Shown: one piece after another, positions 1-8,206 of the stretch
Numbering within the stretch: the first letter of the stretch is position 1
Layout: each line of letters begins with the position of its first letter
NCBI RefSeq assembly: GCF_002368295.1
Contig: NZ_AP018248.1
Coordinates: 1,831,477 to 1,895,476, forward strand
Length of the DNA stretch: 64,000 nt
Direction of reading: 5' to 3'
From: Tolypothrix tenuis PCC 7101
GTDB taxonomy: Bacteria > Cyanobacteriota > Cyanobacteriia > Cyanobacteriales > Nostocaceae
The notes under the pieces: model-generated
What the model was told of the DNA's origin: nothing
Databases searched by the model: none
The model's input: only the letters and a program-made list of their open reading frames with translations
Made by a program: the position numbers and the translations under genes

Positions 1-692
<692 letters not shown>

Positions 693-767
693 ATTAAACT
701 AAGCCGCTCCGTCACCAGAGCGACTCGTCTTCAAAACCGTGCGTGAGAGTTTCCCCTCACACGGCTC
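693..767 (-). other. Group II intron domains V and VI
   Basis: On the minus strand the segment begins GAGCCGTGTGAGGGGAAACT and continues as CTCACGCACGGTT. This forms the 34-nt domain V hairpin with a GAAA-type loop, the catalytic centre of the ribozyme. It is followed by a domain VI hairpin (GTCGCTC paired with GAGCGGC) and a short tail CTTAGTTTAAT. The branch-point adenosine would lie in the 3' strand of domain VI. The domain fixes the 3' end of the intron and overlaps the end of the reverse transcriptase ORF. Confidence 0.9.
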
Positions 768-2588
768 CTCAGTGGTTTGGTGCTTGTCCAAGTGCATACC
801 TCCACCCAAATCATCTTTGGCTGTTTTTGAATCGTGGCAGTGTTTGTGAAGTACCTGAAGGTTTTTATATTCGTCTTTTCCCCCTTGACTCCGGGGTAAT
901 ATGTGGTCTACTTCTAGGAGGTCTTCCATTTTGAAATACAATCCGCAGTGAGTACATTTTCCTTTCTGCTTTTTCAAAAGTGTTGTCACTCTTTTGGGCA
1001 TTTCAGGATGTGTACCCATTCTTGAACTCCAGTAAACTAGGTCGCCATTGTATGGGCTGGATTCACCTTTTACTTTTATATGCCTAACTATTGAGGTGTC
1101 GGCATGGTCGAAAAGTCGCATTGGGTTTTTGCCTTCTTGCGGGGTGGAAAATACCCAGTTATCACCACCGATTGTGTGCCAATATTTCTTTGACACCCAT
1201 TTCCCTGTTTTGTTGGGGTGGCGGTGTTGTGCCCAGGCTTTCAGCTTTGGATACATGAGATTATCTAACCTGGAGTAAGCTTCTTTGCTTACGACCGTTG
1301 AATAGTAATTAGACCATCCTTTGATTATTGGATTTAATTTTCCAATTAGTGCCTTCTGAGGCAATGCCTTATGGTCATAGATGATATTAGCTATTCTTTC
1401 GTAGTGTATCCTTTGCTTTTCTTCGCTGGGGGTGATGATTGTTTTAAAGCCTTGTTTTGAGTGGTATTTACCCACGGGGAATTGCCTAATATTAAAACCG
1501 AGAAAGTCGAATCCTGGTTTTTCATTTTCATACTTGTGGAGGGTATGGGTTAGGCGTGTTTTTGATGGCTTTAATTCCAAACCCATGTCTTTTAACCACT
1601 CAGATATGATTATCTGGCATCTTTGGACAACGGTTATGTCTTCATGGAGAATCACGAAGTCATCGGCATATCTCACAACAGTGAGAGAACTAATTTTATC
1701 CTTTGCTGCCATTATCTTCCCGTTAGGGTAGTATAGCTTTAGTGTCTGGGCTAATTGTTTAGTTCTTTCTTCAATTCCGTGGAGGGCAATATTTGCTAAG
1801 AGTGGGGAGATGACCCCACCTTGCGGTGTACCCTCAGATGTCTCTTGAAACTGCTTGTTATCCATCACCCCCGCTTTTAACCAAGCCTTGATTTGTCGGC
1901 GAATGGTGGGGAATGTATTTAATTTTTTTAGCAGTGCCGAGTGGTCGATTTTATCGAAACACTTGCTTATATCAGCATCTAATACGAATTTGGGCTTCTT
2001 ATTGATGCTGTTAAAGATTGCTTCAATAGCGTCATGACATGAGCGTCCTGGTCTGAACCCGTATGAGTTCGGTTCAAATTTAGCCTCCCATTCTGGCTCA
2101 AGTGCCATTTTTACGAGGGCTTGCAAGGCGCGGTCATACATTGTGGGTATACCCAATGGTCTTTTCTCTTCCTTACCAGGTTTTGGAATCCATACACGCC
2201 TGGTAGGTTTGACCTTTGAGCCTAGTTTTAGTTTGGCAACTAAGGCGAAACGTTGCTTTGGGGTCAGTGACTTAACACCGTCCACACCCGCCGTTTTCTT
2301 GCCCTGGTTATCTTGTGTTACCCGCCTGACCGCTAAACATTTTGCTGACCAAGACTTCATCAACGTCTTTTGGAGTCTGCGAACTGCATTGACTTCACCA
2401 CGTAATGAGGCTCTGTAAATTCTTTTTTGCAACTTAAAGACACGTTTTTCTAGCTGTCGCCAGTTAATATGCCTCCATTCCACCATCGATTTATCATCCT
2501 GATTTAGGGGAATTGCTTTGTCCTTCAAGGGAGGGGCACTTGCTTCCTTTGATTCAGTTATGACTTGTCGTGTTTTAGACTTATTCAT
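699..2588 (-). CDS. ltrA: Group II intron-encoded protein (reverse transcriptase/maturase/HNH endonuclease)
   Basis: This multifunctional protein promotes splicing and retrohoming of the intron. The N-terminal half carries the reverse transcriptase fingers/palm with GVDGVKS, the GFRPGRSCHDA block, the TPQGGVISPLLANI block and the catalytic YADD (VRYADDFVIL). The maturase (X) domain follows (GWSNYYSTVVSKEAYSRLD). The C-terminus is an HNH endonuclease with paired cysteines (CTHCG), VDHILPRSQGG and HKHCHDSK. I chose the ATG at 2588; an in-frame GTG at 2618 would add ten residues, and no clear Shine-Dalgarno sequence decides between them. Unusually, the frame stays open through domain V and into domain VI (last residues EGKLSRTVLKTSRSGDGAA), so the final 20-odd residues are translated ribozyme core. 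All catalytic motifs look intact. Confidence 0.95.
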   Translation of the reverse strand: MNKSKTRQVITESKEASAPPLKDKAIPLNQDDKSMVEWRHINWRQLEKRVFKLQKRIYRASLRGEVNAVRRLQKTLMKSWSAKCLAVRRVTQDNQGKKTAGVDGVKSLTPKQRFALVAKLKLGSKVKPTRRVWIPKPGKEEKRPLGIPTMYDRALQALVKMALEPEWEAKFEPNSYGFRPGRSCHDAIEAIFNSINKKPKFVLDADISKCFDKIDHSALLKKLNTFPTIRRQIKAWLKAGVMDNKQFQETSEGTPQGGVISPLLANIALHGIEERTKQLAQTLKLYYPNGKIMAAKDKISSLTVVRYADDFVILHEDITVVQRCQIIISEWLKDMGLELKPSKTRLTHTLHKYENEKPGFDFLGFNIRQFPVGKYHSKQGFKTIITPSEEKQRIHYERIANIIYDHKALPQKALIGKLNPIIKGWSNYYSTVVSKEAYSRLDNLMYPKLKAWAQHRHPNKTGKWVSKKYWHTIGGDNWVFSTPQEGKNPMRLFDHADTSIVRHIKVKGESSPYNGDLVYWSSRMGTHPEMPKRVTTLLKKQKGKCTHCGLYFKMEDLLEVDHILPRSQGGKDEYKNLQVLHKHCHDSKTAKDDLGGGMHLDKHQTTEEPCEGKLSRTVLKTSRSGDGAA

Positions 2589-3201
2589 TACATAATATGA
2601 CTTTACATTCCAAATCACCGTGAGTTTGTCAGCATATCCCTGGCATTACCCAAGGCGTTCGCTTCTAACTCAATCTTTCCTAGCTGCTGCATACGGTTAG
2701 CACCTGCTTGGTATCGACCACCCAAGAGCAAACAGCTTTGTTACTTCGTTCCGATTGACAATTGGTTGAGCCTTTAGAGTTGATGCTATCCACCGGGTTT
2801 ATTGGGAGTGCTGCTAGTCAGCTAAACATCTGCTAGCCCCTTATCCTTTTGCCTTTTGGCTCCTCCGTGCCAGCCTTATTACGGAGGTTCCTTGTAACGA
2901 TGGTTTGGGCACATCTTCGCTTTCGCTACTCATAGGTTCTTGCTCGAAGGGAACCAGTTTTAGGCTGCCAGTTTTACCTCCTTTTCACCCCGCTTCAGGC
3001 TTTGATGGCTAGTCGCAAACCTGGGGGTGATGCTTTCACCGTTGCACCTACGGGGAAGGACTTTTAACTCCGTACTCTAGGATTTCTGAGTTAATCACCT
3101 TCATGGTCAGTCAGTTATCAGGTTTTGTTCTGGTTACCCAGTTCTTTTACCTGTCACTCATCCCTGAGTATTTCTACTCATTTCGAGCGAACGAATCGCA
3201 C

Positions 3202-3945
3202 ATCTAGACCAATATCTAAACCCATGCGCCAATATAAGCCCAAGTCGGATTCCCGATGCTTGCGGTCTTCATCTAGCCAATCCATGAAGTCATCATAAGT
3301 TTGAATTTCTTCATAGCGTTCTAGGGAACAACCTAACCATACTGGTTCTAACCAGTTAGTACGGAAATATTCTAATAGTGACCAAGCGCGGGTAATGTCT
3401 GTGAGTGTAGGCGCGCACATTACACCGCCAGGAACCATGTAACTAGAATGGGGCCATTGACCACCTAATAAAGCGTAAATTTCTACAGGTTTGGCAGAAA
3501 TAGTTACACCTAGTTCGTAGGAGGTACCTGTGAAAGCTGCAAAGCGCTTGGTGGCTTCTTCATAAAACCGACTATTGCGGTATTTTTTATTAGTCAGGTC
3601 AATTGCAAATAGACCATAAAAATAGCGGGGTATACTTTGGATGGTTTCGACAATTTGACCTAAATTTCTCGCTAAAATCGCATTGCGTGGAACTTCTGTA
3701 CCCCAGAGTGTATCTAGCGCCCAAGATGCAGAAGTTAAGTGAGAACCGCCGCAGATACCACAAATGCGAGGTGTCACAATTAACCCGGCTTGGGGATCTT
3801 TACCACGAAGGATAATTTCAAATCCCCGAAAGAGTTCTGCATGAGTCCAGGCGTTGACTACATATCCATCTTCAATTTCCACCCGGACATCTAAATCACC
3901 TTCGACTCTACCAACTGGCGAGATGTCTAATGTTTGAATTGTCAT
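3202..3945 (-). CDS. hupL: HupL uptake [NiFe]-hydrogenase large subunit, 5' exon
   Basis: This is the N-terminal 248 codons of the large subunit. The protein starts MTIQTLDISPVGRVEGDLD and contains the L1 nickel-site motif RICGICGGSH near residue 62, whose two cysteines bind the NiFe(CN)2CO centre. Without splicing, the frame continues seven codons into the intron and stops at 3178-3180, giving a truncated 255-residue product lacking the second Ni-binding cysteine pair. With splicing it continues into 692-1. It lies about 120 bp downstream of hupS in the same direction, as in the cyanobacterial hupSL operon. The start is the only plausible ATG and matches the family. Confidence 0.96.
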
Positions 3946-4068
3946 TTGTCCTTAGTCCTTTGTCATTAGTCAAGAGTCCAGGGTCAAGAGTCCAGGGTCA
4001 AACATATTGGTTATTCACCCAATGCCCAATGCCCCGTGCCCAATGCCCTATGCCCAATGCCCCATTCC
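3946..4068. repeat. hupS-hupL intergenic STRR-like repeats
   Basis: The spacer consists mostly of short tandem repeats. There are two copies of AGAGTCCAGGGTCA and a run of CCCAATGCC(C)-type heptads with small changes (CCCCGTG, CCCTATG, CCCCATT). Such short tandemly repeated repetitive sequences are typical of heterocystous cyanobacteria and have been noted between hupS and hupL in Nostoc. They could fold in the transcript and affect relative expression of the two subunits, which is an inference. Confidence 0.75.
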
Positions 4069-4983
4069 CTAAATTGTGAAAATATCTTCTTCTGCCCAAG
4101 GTGGTGCTATGTCTTTGGCTACCATTGTTAGTAAGGCATAGTCTTTTGGTTTGACTCCTGGTGGTAGTTCTTTGGGAACTCCCATGACAGTTTGGGTTTT
4201 AAATACGGTTCCTGGTTTGAGGTCGTAGAAGGGAAATTCTGGTTCGGTACATCCTAAACAAGGCATACCGACACGGGTTTTGGAAGAAACCCGATTCCAC
4301 AAAATACGGTTGCAGGAAGAGTGGGTCATGGGGCCACGACAACCTAAATCGTAGAATAGGCATCCTTTGCGTTGACCAAATTCCACAGTAGATGCTTTGT
4401 AGGCAAAGTGGACGTTACGGGTACAACCGATTTGGGTGTAGCTTTTAAAGAAGGTTTGCGGACGGTTGAGTTCGTCTAAGGTAATATCGCCTAAGCGTCC
4501 GGTGGCGATCGCCACTAAAATTTGACTAATCCAATCAGGATGGGCGGGACATCCGGGAATGTTAATTACGGGTAAGCCGGATTTAGTGCGGAAGTCTTTG
4601 CCGAAAAAACCACCGGGTTCACGCTTGAGAAATTGCAACCCTTGAGATTCGCTAGGATTGGGTGACATAGCTGGTATACCTCCCCAGGTAGCACAGTCTC
4701 CTACAGCCACAATGAAACTAGCAGCTTGGGCGAGGTCTGTTAACCAATCTTTCATGGGGCGATCGGCAAAGCGGTTCCATTCACCTGTGCCGTTGGGGGC
4801 GTTGACAACAGTACCTTCAAAAACCAAGATATCTAGGGTAATTCTCCCGGAAATGCAATCTTGGAGTAGTTGTTGTAAATTATCGCCCAGTTCCAAACCC
4901 AAGGAGGGATGCCAAAGTACTTTAATGCCGAAGTCCGCAATTAAATCGCATACTGTCGGTTCTTCAGCGTTGAGAAAGGACAT
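4069..4983 (-). CDS. hupS: HupS uptake hydrogenase small subunit, main part lacking the first 16 codons
   Basis: This is the electron-transfer subunit with three iron-sulfur clusters; it passes electrons from HupL. Residues 17-320 of the normal protein are here, beginning MSFLNAEEPTVCDLIADFG. Visible cluster-ligand regions are VGDCATWGG, IPGCPAHPDW, IGCTRNVHF, KGCLFYDLGCRGPMTHSSC and MPCLGCTEPEFPF. The ATG at 4983 is not the true start. The genuine N-terminus, MTNVLWLQGGACSGNT with Cys12 near the proximal cluster, is at 22836-22883. The two parts are separated by a 17.9-kb element bounded by the repeat AAAGGACAT. Joining at that repeat gives 16 + 304 = 320 residues, the usual cyanobacterial HupS length. 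No ribosome-binding site precedes 4983. Confidence 0.97.
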   Translation of the reverse strand: MSFLNAEEPTVCDLIADFGIKVLWHPSLGLELGDNLQQLLQDCISGRITLDILVFEGTVVNAPNGTGEWNRFADRPMKDWLTDLAQAASFIVAVGDCATWGGIPAMSPNPSESQGLQFLKREPGGFFGKDFRTKSGLPVINIPGCPAHPDWISQILVAIATGRLGDITLDELNRPQTFFKSYTQIGCTRNVHFAYKASTVEFGQRKGCLFYDLGCRGPMTHSSCNRILWNRVSSKTRVGMPCLGCTEPEFPFYDLKPGTVFKTQTVMGVPKELPPGVKPKDYALLTMVAKDIAPPWAEEDIFTI

Positions 4984-5006
4984 ATTATAGTCACTATAGA
5001 ATAAAT
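4975..5006. other. Left attachment site of the hupS element
   Basis: The direct repeat AAAGGACAT at 4975-4983 overlaps hupS codons 17-19 (ATG TCC TTT on the minus strand). After a 10-bp spacer comes CTATAGAATAAAT (4994-5006), which recurs inverted at the right end. The recombinase ATG is 9 bp further in. The sequence left of 4975 is hupS; identity with the right end stops exactly at the 9-bp core apart from the inverted arm. Confidence 0.9.
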
Positions 5007-5015
5007 TTTGGCAAT

Positions 5016-6554
5016 ATGGGCGAAAAATGGTTTTATGGTCGGGTTTCGACGATTGAACAACAAGAGGATCGCAACGCGCTTAAAAAACAGCTAGAAAGAG
5101 GTAAGAATGTTGGATGCGATCGCTTTTATTGGGATATTCAAAGTCGCACCACTGAAGTACGGACTGGGTTACAGCAATTAATTGATGATTTAAAAACATC
5201 GCCCAAGGGTATTGTCAGCGATTTAGTAGTTACCAGAATTGACCGCATTGGGTCATCATCAAAACTGTTCTACTCGTTGCTGGAAGTATTACGCAGTAAA
5301 AGTATCAAGCTAGTAGCACTCGACCAAACCATAGATACAGAAAGTCTGGGTGGTGAATTGACAATAGATATTTTGCTAGCTGCAAGTAAATTTGAAATCA
5401 AAATGTTATCCAGCCGTGTATCTGCTGAACGCAAGCATCGTATGGTGCAGCGAAAAAGCCATCGGTTTGCGCCCTTTGGCTGGAAGGTAATGAATGATTG
5501 TTATGTCAAAGATGAAAGCTGGTGCGTTTCCCTGATAGAAGGGAAAAGAAGTTTTAGAGTTTGGGAATTGGCTTTATTTATATTTGAAATATTTGATAGT
5601 TGCGGTAGTGTGAGAAAAACCTGCAATCTCTTAAATGAGATGTTTGGGGTAAGTGGGAAAGTAGACGGAAAGAGTACAAAATTAAAAGATAATCATCGGA
5701 TTATGCCTGATGATATTGAGCAATTTGATTTATTACAAAATCAGAGAAAAACTTATCAAAGATACCCTTGGACTGGCTTGCAATGGTCGCCAGCTGGGTT
5801 AAAAAACTTCTTAGTTAATCCTGTACACGCAGGTGGAACACCATTTAACGTCACCACATCCAGTCCATCAGGTAAACAAATCAACCATTTCGATCAATGG
5901 GATTGCAATTGGGATACCCATGAGGGGATAATTAGCCGTGAACAACACGAACAAATCAAACGCCAGATTCGTCAAAATCGCCATAATAAATGGGCTGCAC
6001 GTCAAGAAGATATCAACCCATTTGCTAATTTATTGAAGTGTGGTAGATGTGGCGGTGCATTAACTCGGATGTCATCCCGGCGCGATCGCAATGGAGAATA
6101 TACAGCTTACTATCAATGTACTTACTATGCTCTGAGACGTTGCGATGCCAAGGAAATGCTGAATAGTCACAGCTTAGATGCTCAGGTAGCTGATTTGCTA
6201 GTCAATGAAGCTACTAGGCTAGCGGGAATGGTAGATTTTGAAGAAGATAAAAATCCCGAACCAACAGAAGTGCAAGAACTGCGCGAAAGTTTAGCAGCCT
6301 TGGAGAAGATACCTAGTAATCCTTTTGTAGAGAAAGCCAAAGATGGTATCCGTGACCAAATTGCTAATATTTTAAGTCTCCATGAAAACATTACAAAACG
6401 TAGCCTGATAGTGCGAGAAGAGTTAGTGCAAATGTTCCGCGATCGCGAATACTGGGAAAGCCGCACATCAGAGGATAAAAAACGCATCCTAAACAAACTT
6501 GTCCGTCGTATTGTTATTGATGGGAGGGTTGTTTTGAGTATTGAGTTTCTTTAG
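5016..6554 (+). CDS. XisF-like large serine site-specific recombinase
   Basis: This is probably the enzyme that excises the hupS element. The 512-residue protein has an N-terminal resolvase catalytic domain (about 1-145) with the nucleophile serine in YGRVST (Ser10) and conserved arginines in VVTRIDRIG. It is followed by a recombinase domain (about 170-320). A zinc-ribbon-like segment comes next (LLKCGRCGGALTRM, then YYQCTYYALRRCDAKE). The C-terminus is a coiled-coil-rich, charged tail. The domain order and adjacency to the element end match XisF, which excises the fdxN element in Anabaena. It is transcribed divergently from the hupS body, with only 32 bp between the two coding ends, so any promoter in the integrated state must lie within hupS or in the element tip. 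The start ATG at 5016 has no clear Shine-Dalgarno sequence. Confidence 0.93.
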   Translation: MGEKWFYGRVSTIEQQEDRNALKKQLERGKNVGCDRFYWDIQSRTTEVRTGLQQLIDDLKTSPKGIVSDLVVTRIDRIGSSSKLFYSLLEVLRSKSIKLVALDQTIDTESLGGELTIDILLAASKFEIKMLSSRVSAERKHRMVQRKSHRFAPFGWKVMNDCYVKDESWCVSLIEGKRSFRVWELALFIFEIFDSCGSVRKTCNLLNEMFGVSGKVDGKSTKLKDNHRIMPDDIEQFDLLQNQRKTYQRYPWTGLQWSPAGLKNFLVNPVHAGGTPFNVTTSSPSGKQINHFDQWDCNWDTHEGIISREQHEQIKRQIRQNRHNKWAARQEDINPFANLLKCGRCGGALTRMSSRRDRNGEYTAYYQCTYYALRRCDAKEMLNSHSLDAQVADLLVNEATRLAGMVDFEEDKNPEPTEVQELRESLAALEKIPSNPFVEKAKDGIRDQIANILSLHENITKRSLIVREELVQMFRDREYWESRTSEDKKRILNKLVRRIVIDGRVVLSIEFL

Positions 6555-6629
6555 TTTTCTTTGACGAACAAGTTCTCGGTATTCTTCTAATTGACGCAAC
6601 CAAAATTCCTTATCCGATTCTATTCTCAT
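6489..6629 (-). CDS. Possible small charged protein convergent with the recombinase
   Basis: A 46-codon minus-strand ORF starts MRIESDKEFWLRQLEEYREL, continues VRQRKLKKLNTQNN and ends TTDKFV. It overlaps the last 66 bp of the recombinase gene on the opposite strand. The composition (strongly amphipathic, charged, helix-forming first 30 residues) looks like protein rather than random sequence. No convincing ribosome-binding site is visible, and I do not recognise a family. A role as an accessory or directionality factor for the neighbouring recombinase is only a guess from position and size. Confidence 0.35.
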   Translation of the reverse strand: MRIESDKEFWLRQLEEYRELVRQRKLKKLNTQNNPPINNNTTDKFV

Positions 6630-6854
6630 TTGTAGCGTTATCTATCTATAAATTTAGATTAGCTTTGAGCCACAAAATTTCTGTTCTCTACGAACAAGGT
6701 TTATGGAAACACATCAAGAATAAATTTAATCAAAAAAAATAATGGTATGAGCTTGGTATAATTTAAGATTATAATTTGGATAAAGTTTTGTCCAATATTT
6801 TAGTTTATTGTATCAAAATTAAAAATATTTAATTTAAGAATATAGTTCAGTTTT

Positions 6855-7610
6855 ATGAGTACAAATAGCTCAAATTTTAACTCTTGGATAGTTTGTCATC
6901 AGCCTAAACCACAAGCGAATTTGCGTTTATTTTGCTTTCCCTATGCGGGTGGAAGCTCTTTAATTTTTCGTAATTGGTCAAATTATCTACCATCAAATGT
7001 AGAAGTTTGTGCAGTTGAAATTCCTGGTAGAGGCAGGCAAATTCAGTTACCACCATTCAGTAAAATAGAACCGCTTGTAGATGCGATCGCATCTCATATA
7101 TACCCATGTTTAGATAAACCATTCGCCTTTTTTGGGCATAGTATGGGTGCTTGGGTCAGCTTTGAGTTAGCACGTTTACTTCGTAAAAAATATGGGATTC
7201 TTCCAGTAAATTTATTTATATCTGCTCGTCGCGCACCGCACCTCCCTAGCTCAGAAGCAGTAATCCATAATCTTCCAGAAGCAGACTTTATAGAAGAATT
7301 GCGTCACCTCAACGGTACACCTTCAGAAGTGTTAGAAAATGCAGAACTTATGGAGTTATTTCTGCCAATTTTACGGGCTGATTTTGCAGTTCTAGAAACT
7401 TATATTTATAAGGCTGAATCACCTTTAGAATGTCCCATCACCGCTTTTGGCGGATTAGAAGATACAAGAGTTAGTTTTGATGAACTACAAGCATGGCAAG
7501 AGCATACCAAAGCTGATTTTTCATTAAATATGTTCCCTGGTGATCACTTTTTTATACATTCTGCCCAACTTCTTTTATTAGAAACATTAACGAAATACTT
7601 ATCTAATTGA
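6855..7610 (+). CDS. Type II thioesterase (GrsT-like alpha/beta hydrolase)
   Basis: A 251-residue type II thioesterase, normally the editing enzyme that removes stalled acyl groups from carrier proteins of nonribosomal peptide or polyketide synthases. Family motifs are LFCFPYAGGSS near the N-terminus, VEIPGRGRQ, the nucleophile elbow GHSMGAW (Ser near residue 97), FGGLEDTRV containing the acid residue, and GDHFFI with the catalytic histidine near the C-terminus. Length is normal. No synthetase gene is present in the window, so it is an orphan copy within the hupS element, acting in trans or left behind from a lost cluster. AT-rich upstream sequence and the lack of a co-directional neighbour suggest its own promoter. 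Confidence 0.88.
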   Translation: MSTNSSNFNSWIVCHQPKPQANLRLFCFPYAGGSSLIFRNWSNYLPSNVEVCAVEIPGRGRQIQLPPFSKIEPLVDAIASHIYPCLDKPFAFFGHSMGAWVSFELARLLRKKYGILPVNLFISARRAPHLPSSEAVIHNLPEADFIEELRHLNGTPSEVLENAELMELFLPILRADFAVLETYIYKAESPLECPITAFGGLEDTRVSFDELQAWQEHTKADFSLNMFPGDHFFIHSAQLLLLETLTKYLSN

Positions 7611-8072
7611 TTATGAATTTAATTTTTAATTTAAAAGGTATTAATTAAAAAATATCAATGACTAATACCATTTTGAAAAAAGAACGCGACAGATGTGTAG
7701 GGGCACGGCACCAGTAATACCGTTTCACTTTAAGATTGATACAAATAGGCAGCAGGGGGCAGGGAGCAGGGGGCAGGGGGAAAGAATTAGAGATTAATCA
7801 TTTGTATCAGGCATTTCGTGAAATGGTATAAGATATTTGATATGCCAAAAGATTGCGGATGCCGTGCCCTGACAAAGGATTTATCTGCCGCCAACATTAT
7901 TTGATTTGGTATAATCGAATTAGTAGAAGCTCTACTACGAATTCATAATTATTTACTTATAGCCCAATTTTATCAGTCCAAAATTTATACAAATTTGCAT
8001 AAAGAATGCGACAGATTGTAGGGGCACGGCAGAGCCCATAAGTGTCAATTTCACCTAATTCTAAATCACCTC
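7611..8072. repeat. Intergenic region of dispersed repeats
   Basis: This stretch has no supported gene. It contains an inverted-repeat unit at 7717-7829 (outer arms ATACCGTTTCAC and GTGAAATGGTAT, inner arms GATACAAAT and ATTTGTATC) around a purine-rich GGGGGCAGGGAGCAGG core. GTAGGGGCACGGCA occurs near 7697 and near 8020, with a related inverted segment TGCCGTGCCCTGAC near 7860. This mosaic resembles nested, decayed MITE-like cyanobacterial repeats. Confidence 0.65.
7717..7829. repeat. Inverted-repeat element with nested arms
   Basis: The outer arms ATACCGTTTCAC (7717-7728) and GTGAAATGGTAT (7818-7829) are complementary with one mismatch. The inner arms GATACAAAT (7738-7746) and ATTTGTATC (7800-7808) are perfectly complementary. 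The centre is a G-rich tract of the type that occurs near many Nostoc intergenic repeats. It could be a small non-autonomous element; only one copy is seen in the window. Confidence 0.55.
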
Positions 8073-8196
8073 AATACTGCTCGGTTAAGGATTTTCAACT
8101 CTTAATTTGGTTTAGGGAAAAGCTGAAAGGGTCAGGGTTAAAGGTTTTTTCTTGCCCCTTTTGCCCTTCCCCTTTTACCCTTGACCGACAAGTATT
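8073..8196. repeat. MITE-like repeat, copy 1
   Basis: A 124-bp unit with imperfect terminal inverted repeats, AATACTGCTCGGTTAAGG at the left and the complement of AATACTTGTCGGTCAAGGG at the right. It is flanked by AAATCACC on both sides (8063-8070 and 8199-8206), like an 8-bp target duplication. A closely related copy lies at 60744-60860, outside the hupS element. The unit has no coding capacity. Confidence 0.8.
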
Positions 8197-8206
8197 CCAA
8201 ATCACC

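Larger units (their letters stand above)
693..3201 (-). mobile_element. Group II intron inserted in hupL
   Basis: A 2,509-bp retroelement on the minus strand interrupts hupL. Its 5' end reads GTGCGATTCG, which fits the GUGYG consensus, and follows exon codons GGT CTA GAT. Its 3' end has a canonical domain V (about 734-767, starting GAGCCGTGTGAGGGGAAACT) and a domain VI hairpin ending in TTTAAT. The 3' exon then resumes at AGATTCGGT. The internal ORF is a reverse transcriptase/maturase/HNH protein. Removing 693-3201 restores the HupL reading frame without loss or gain of codons, so hupL is probably functional through RNA splicing rather than broken. EBS/IBS pairings were not resolved by eye. 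Confidence 0.93.

Noticed and set aside
3178..3945. hupL read as a truncated pseudogene ending at 3178
   Set aside because: The last seven codons are group II intron sequence; a correct splice junction and an intact downstream exon are present.
4983..4983. ATG at 4983 as the genuine hupS start
   Set aside because: The family N-terminus with Cys12 is missing, there is no ribosome-binding site, and the exact missing codons occur at 22836-22883 beside the same 9-bp repeat.
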